In this document: piece by piece, positions 60,224-64,000 of the stretch
How the letters are laid out: every line of letters begins with the position of its first letter
Position numbering within the stretch: position 1 is the stretch's first letter
DNA from: Streptomyces sp. NRRL F-6492
GTDB taxonomy: Bacteria; Actinomycetota; Actinomycetes; Streptomycetales; Streptomycetaceae
Assembly (NCBI RefSeq): GCF_001280125.1
Contig: NZ_LGEG01000214.1
Coordinates: 1-64,000 of the forward strand
Length of the DNA stretch: 64,000 nucleotides
Reading direction: 5' to 3'
Notes under the pieces: generated by a model
Told to the model about the DNA's origin: nothing
What the model saw: the letters and a program-made list of their open reading frames with translations, nothing else
The model's database searches: none
Translations under genes and position numbers: made by a program

Positions 60224-60273
60224 GAGAGAAGCCCCCTTTCGCACGCGTTCCGAGACTAGGCGGTAACCGGACA

Positions 60274-61446
60274 ATGGACAGATTCATCGCGGTCGAGCGC
60301 GCCCTGCGTGCCGCCACGCCCGACGCTCTCCTCCCATCCCTGGAGGAAGGGCTGGTCGCGCATTACCGTGCCGCGGACGTCACCCTGCTCATGGCCGACT
60401 ACGCGACGACCATACTGCAACCGGTCACGGCTCTCCCCTATACGAAGGAACCCGTCCCCGTCCACGACAGCGCCCCGGGCCGGGCCTTCAACTGGCAGTC
60501 GCCCCACGTCGAGGGTGCCGAGGGGGACGGCCCGGTCACCGTGCACCTGCCGGTGAGCGTGCGCGGAGACCGCATCGGGGTCCTGAGCCTGCGCCTGCCC
60601 GACTGGCAGGAGGGCTCCGGCACCGCCCGGGAACTGACGGAGATCGCCGAGGTGCTCGGACACGAGATCGTCGTCGGCGAGCGCGACACCGACCTCTACC
60701 TGCAGGCCCGGCGGGCCGACCGCCTCACGCTCGCCGCCGAGATGCAGTGGCAGCTCCTTCCCGGACGTTCGTGTACCCGCCCGGAGTACGACATCGGCGC
60801 GCAGCTCGAACCCGCCTACGCGATCTACGGGGACAACTTCGACTGGTCGACGTCGACCCACGACCTCACCCTGACCGTGACCAACGGAATGGGCGAGGGC
60901 ATCGACGCGGCCCTGCTGACCAACCTCGCGGTCAACGCCCTGCGCAACGCCCGGCGGGCCGGCCTGTCCCTGACCGACCAGGCCTACCTCGCCGACCAGG
61001 CGGTCTACGGCCAGCACCGAGGGGTCCAGCACCTGGCGGTGCTGTTGTTGCGCTTCGACCTGGCCACCGGGGCGACGGAGATCGTGGACGCCGGATCGCC
61101 GAAGATGTGGCGCGTACGGCGCGGCAAGGCCGAGCAGATCGAGCTGAACGCCCAGCTGCCCCTCGGCATGTTCGAGGACACCGTCTACACGGCCGAGCCC
61201 TTCCGGACCGAGCCGGGCGACCGCCTCGTCTTCGTCAGCGACGGCGTCTACGACGTCGCCTCCCCGTCCGGGGAGCGGTACAGCGAGCGCGCCCTGGCCC
61301 GGGCCCTGACCAGCACCCGGCTCCTGCCCGCCTCCCAGGTCCCCCGCGCCGTCCTCCAGGAGCTCGCCGGCCACCGCGGCGTGATCGACCCCGACGACGA
61401 CGCCATGGTCGTCTGCCTGGACTGGCGCGGGCGGCCGTCGGACTGA
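60274..61446 (+). CDS. SpoIIE-domain protein phosphatase with an altered metal site
   Basis: The 390-residue product has an N-terminal GAF-like region (about 1-150) and a SpoIIE PP2C domain (about 165-385). The first metal motif is GDNFDW (usual GGDWYD), the second TNGMGEG where the family has GDVMGHG, so the metal-binding Asp is Asn; SDGVYD and the final DDDAMV are intact. Activity may be reduced or the site may use one metal. ATG 60274 is only 50 bp from the divergent MarR gene, its probable repressor. Confidence 0.85.
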   Translation: MDRFIAVERALRAATPDALLPSLEEGLVAHYRAADVTLLMADYATTILQPVTALPYTKEPVPVHDSAPGRAFNWQSPHVEGAEGDGPVTVHLPVSVRGDRIGVLSLRLPDWQEGSGTARELTEIAEVLGHEIVVGERDTDLYLQARRADRLTLAAEMQWQLLPGRSCTRPEYDIGAQLEPAYAIYGDNFDWSTSTHDLTLTVTNGMGEGIDAALLTNLAVNALRNARRAGLSLTDQAYLADQAVYGQHRGVQHLAVLLLRFDLATGATEIVDAGSPKMWRVRRGKAEQIELNAQLPLGMFEDTVYTAEPFRTEPGDRLVFVSDGVYDVASPSGERYSERALARALTSTRLLPASQVPRAVLQELAGHRGVIDPDDDAMVVCLDWRGRPSD

Positions 61447-61761
61447 GCGGCGGACCGCGGCGGGCCGCCCGCGCGGCAGCGCCGCCGCAACCGGGCCGAG
61501 GAGCCGTACGAGAAGGCACTGCGGGCCCGAGTCGTGGGCCTCCACCGTTCGGGGACGCCGCGGCAGCGCGTTGCGGCCACGCTCGGGACCTCGGCCGAAG
61601 CGCTGACGGCACGCCTCGACCTGTGGGCAGGAGCGGCATCCGGTGACCGGGTCCCGATCGGCAATGCCTGCGGTCGCCGACTTGGCTCTGTCCCTGTTGC
61701 GGAAGGGGCCCGGGGAGCGGTTTCGTCGGGTGTGTCAGTGCTGTCCGGCATAGTTCCGGCC
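61447..61761. other. Region with a possible HTH transposase remnant
   Basis: Plus-strand sequence at about 61500-61625 encodes EKALRARVVGLHRSGTPRQR and VAATLGTSAEALTARLDLWA, an HTH of IS-type proteins, but with no start codon and no continuation. It runs in frame into the HEAT-repeat gene, yet the ribosome site and ATG at 61762 mark the real start of that gene. Confidence 0.45.
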
Positions 61762-63957
61762 ATGATCAACGATGTGGACAGCGTCGACTGGGCGTCCCTG
61801 GGGCACGCCTACGGGGCGGCCGACGACGTGCCGGGATGGCTGCGCGGCATGGTCTCGCCCGACCCCGACGTGCGGAAGGAGGCCTTCGGCAGCTTCTACG
61901 ACAAGGCCCTTCACCAGGGGAGCGTGTATTCGAGCACGGTGGCCAGTGTGCCGTTCCTGTTCGCGATGGCGGACGATCCGGCGACCCCCGACCGGGCGGA
62001 GGTCGTCGCCCTGCTGCTCGGTATCGGGCGGGAAGCGGTCGACGCCGAGGAGATCTGCGCCGTCGTCCGCGGCGACGACGGGGAGGATTCCACGGTCTGT
62101 CCGGACACCGCAAACCTGATGCGCGAGCACGCCGACGCCTTCATCGCCTACGGCGCCGACCCCGACCCACGGGTGCGCAGGGCTGCGATCGAGGGGCTGG
62201 GGCTCTTCCTGGACGACGCCGAGCAGGCGATCGCACTGCTGCGGGAGCGTCTCACGGAGGAAAGCGGGGCCACCGAGCGCCTGCTGGTAGTGCGGACGAT
62301 GGCCGATCTGGCCCTTCGCCTGCCTGCGGCCGCCGCGCCGGCGAGGGCGTGGTTCGACGCGCTGGCCGACAGCGGCGGCACAGATCCGGACACCCGTCTG
62401 GCGGCGCTCGTCCACCGGGCCCGCTGCGCTCCCGATTCCATCGACGACCAGACGGTGCCGGCCGTGATCGGACTGCTCCGCCAGGTCACCCCCGCACCCC
62501 TGCCCGAGTCCGACCGGGCACGAGAAGGCCGGGATTCCTCCCACCCGTGTACGTGTGAGACCGGGCCGGAGCCCGACCCGGGTGTCCCCGGGCACATTTC
62601 CGCAGCCTTCGACGACCTCGAACGCCACGGTCGCGTCCACGCCTCCACCACCCCTCTCCTGACAGCCCTCCACGAGGCCCTGGGGGCCCGCTTCGACGAC
62701 CGGAAGGCGCTGCTCACCGAGCAGCTGCGCAGTCCGGATCGGGCCACCCGGTACGACGCCATCGACATGGCGCGCCGTCTGGTCACCTCCTGGCGAGGTG
62801 ACCACGTCTCTCTGGTGCGACTCATCGGCGACTGCCTGCTACCGGGCGACTCCTCCACCGCAGCGGCCGCGGCCGAGGCGCTCGGGTCCCTGGCCTCCCT
62901 GGCCGAACCGGCCCGCGAGGCCCTCGCCACCTACGTCACCACCCAGCTCAACGAGCACCGGCCCGATGCGTGGGCGAGCCCGCACCGCGCTTTGCGCCGT
63001 GCTCACCAGCAAGCTGTCGGGGCACTGGCCGGCCTCGGAGACAAACGGGCCCTGCCCAGCCTGCTCATCGCGCTGGACACCGGCGTCGACGCCTGGCGCG
63101 CGGTGGACGCGGCCAGACACCTGCCCCAAGCCGCCCCTGAGCTCACGCCCCCGATCATCCGCCGCCTCACCGGCATCGACCCTGCGCGGGAGCGGCCCGG
63201 TTTCGGCTTCACCTCCCTCACCCTTTCGTTGTCCGGGCTCGGCGACCCGGCGGCCGTACCCGCGCTCACCGATGTCCTCCGGGCCGCGGTCCGGCACGAG
63301 ACGTGGCACATCGCGGTGCCCGTCCTCAAGGCACTCGCCTCCTTCGGCCCCCGCGCCGCATCCGCTCTGGACGTGATCCGCCCCCTCACCGCTGTGGACG
63401 ACGTCTCGCTCCGCACCACCGCGACGGTCGCTGTCTGGGAAGTCGAACGCCGGCCCGAGAACGTGATGCCGCTCCTGCACGGCCTGCTGGAACACCCTCG
63501 GAACACCGACGCGATCGACCTGGCCGGCCGGATCGGCCCTGACGCCGTGCCCGTCCTGCCCCGCCTGCGGCAGATCCTCGACGAGCAGCTCGATCGGAAC
63601 GCACTCAACGAGCGGAACGACGCGGCTGTACTCAACGACTGGTGGACCCTGATCCACACCGCGTCAGCCCTGTGGAACATAGACGGCACCGGCCGGATCG
63701 GCATTGTGCTGCCGGTACTGCTGGACGCCTGGAAGAACGACGATGCCAGCGCCTCTTTCGTCGTCGCCTGCCTCGACCGCATGGGGCAAGCCGCCCGTCC
63801 GGCCCTACCCCAGATCCGGGCCGCCCTCGCACAACCCCACCGCTACGACCAGGGCTGGATCGGCGCGGTCGCCCTCGACCTCGAGATCGAACACACCTGC
63901 CGGACCATCCAGGCACGTCTGCAAGACCCGCCGGAGCCCACTCCTGCCAAGACGTAG
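61762..63957 (+). CDS. HEAT-repeat protein (731 residues)
   Basis: The product is a continuous solenoid of HEAT-type repeats: AYGADPDPRVRRAAIEGLGL, RTMADLALRLPAAAAPARAW, LIALDTGVDAWRAVDAARHL, LSLSGLGDPAAVPALTDVLR, VAVWEVERRPENVMPLLHGL. There is no signal peptide or membrane helix; such scaffolds mediate protein-protein contact. A Cys-rich insert (HPCTCETGPEPDPGV) lies near residue 270. ATG 61762 is used. Neighbouring phosphatases hint at a signalling role but nothing direct shows it. Confidence 0.8.
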   Translation: MINDVDSVDWASLGHAYGAADDVPGWLRGMVSPDPDVRKEAFGSFYDKALHQGSVYSSTVASVPFLFAMADDPATPDRAEVVALLLGIGREAVDAEEICAVVRGDDGEDSTVCPDTANLMREHADAFIAYGADPDPRVRRAAIEGLGLFLDDAEQAIALLRERLTEESGATERLLVVRTMADLALRLPAAAAPARAWFDALADSGGTDPDTRLAALVHRARCAPDSIDDQTVPAVIGLLRQVTPAPLPESDRAREGRDSSHPCTCETGPEPDPGVPGHISAAFDDLERHGRVHASTTPLLTALHEALGARFDDRKALLTEQLRSPDRATRYDAIDMARRLVTSWRGDHVSLVRLIGDCLLPGDSSTAAAAAEALGSLASLAEPAREALATYVTTQLNEHRPDAWASPHRALRRAHQQAVGALAGLGDKRALPSLLIALDTGVDAWRAVDAARHLPQAAPELTPPIIRRLTGIDPARERPGFGFTSLTLSLSGLGDPAAVPALTDVLRAAVRHETWHIAVPVLKALASFGPRAASALDVIRPLTAVDDVSLRTTATVAVWEVERRPENVMPLLHGLLEHPRNTDAIDLAGRIGPDAVPVLPRLRQILDEQLDRNALNERNDAAVLNDWWTLIHTASALWNIDGTGRIGIVLPVLLDAWKNDDASASFVVACLDRMGQAARPALPQIRAALAQPHRYDQGWIGAVALDLEIEHTCRTIQARLQDPPEPTPAKT

Positions 63958-64000
63958 GAACCGCCCGACCGGTGTGCAGGCCCGCTGAGACACGTCCTGC

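Noticed and set aside
1..64000. tRNA, rRNA or replication origin
   Set aside because: I scanned for cloverleaf-like arms with CCA-type ends, rRNA motifs and DnaA-box clusters and found none I could defend.

Overview
The window is very GC-rich and gene-dense, with GTG/TTG starts, Streptomyces-type protein families and the short overlaps typical of actinomycetes. I read it as a piece of a Streptomyces (or very close relative) chromosome. The density of broken insertion sequences between about 22.8 and 52.6 kb suggests an accessory region, possibly a chromosome arm. No rRNA, tRNA, CRISPR array or replication origin was recognised.

Left part (1-22.3 kb) is mostly intact single-copy genes: a DUF4239 membrane protein; an ABM-fold protein; a MoxR ATPase / vWA-metallopeptidase-like / unknown-protein trio; an EF-hand protein; an esterase; an ArsR regulator; a roadblock-like protein; a P450-ferredoxin pair divergent from a TetR regulator with a readable promoter and operator; a sugar-type ABC binding lipoprotein; an aldo/keto reductase; a DoxX protein. 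Next comes a probable cell-surface glycan locus: GT2 glycosyltransferase, a 57-residue LAxTG sortase-type mini-protein that is easily missed, and a UDP-GlcNAc 2-epimerase. Two secreted enzymes (SGNH lipase/esterase and a streptogrisin-type protease) and an HTH-ClpN pair with two operator-like repeats follow.

The middle (22.3-52.6 kb) alternates real genes with IS debris. The debris includes fragments of IS21 istA and istB, three truncated copies of one IS5-type element, two further IS5-like fragments, two IS110 derivatives, a Tn554-like integrase/DUF6262 remnant and a deleted NF041680-type transposase. Real cargo includes a 1574-residue Rhs/YD-repeat polymorphic toxin with a predicted NS_2 nuclease tip. 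Its translationally coupled immunity candidate joins an SMI1/KNR4 domain to an Lsr2-like DNA-binding tail. Other cargo: a USP/adenylate-cyclase operon, a PAP2 phosphatase, a dienelactone-hydrolase-like protein without the usual nucleophile, a DsbA-like lipoprotein with one active-site Cys, a saccharopine-dehydrogenase-like enzyme divergent from TetR, GlsB, and a STAS / HATPase anti-sigma pair.

Right part (52.6-64 kb) looks like stable chromosome again: a TMEM175-like channel, an SDR oxidoreductase, MscL with a zinc ribbon, a ZIP transporter, a frameshifted membrane protein, two SpoIIE-type phosphatases, two MarR-type regulators with two related palindromes, and a 731-residue HEAT-repeat protein. 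Family names rest on motifs read by eye; no database search was possible.
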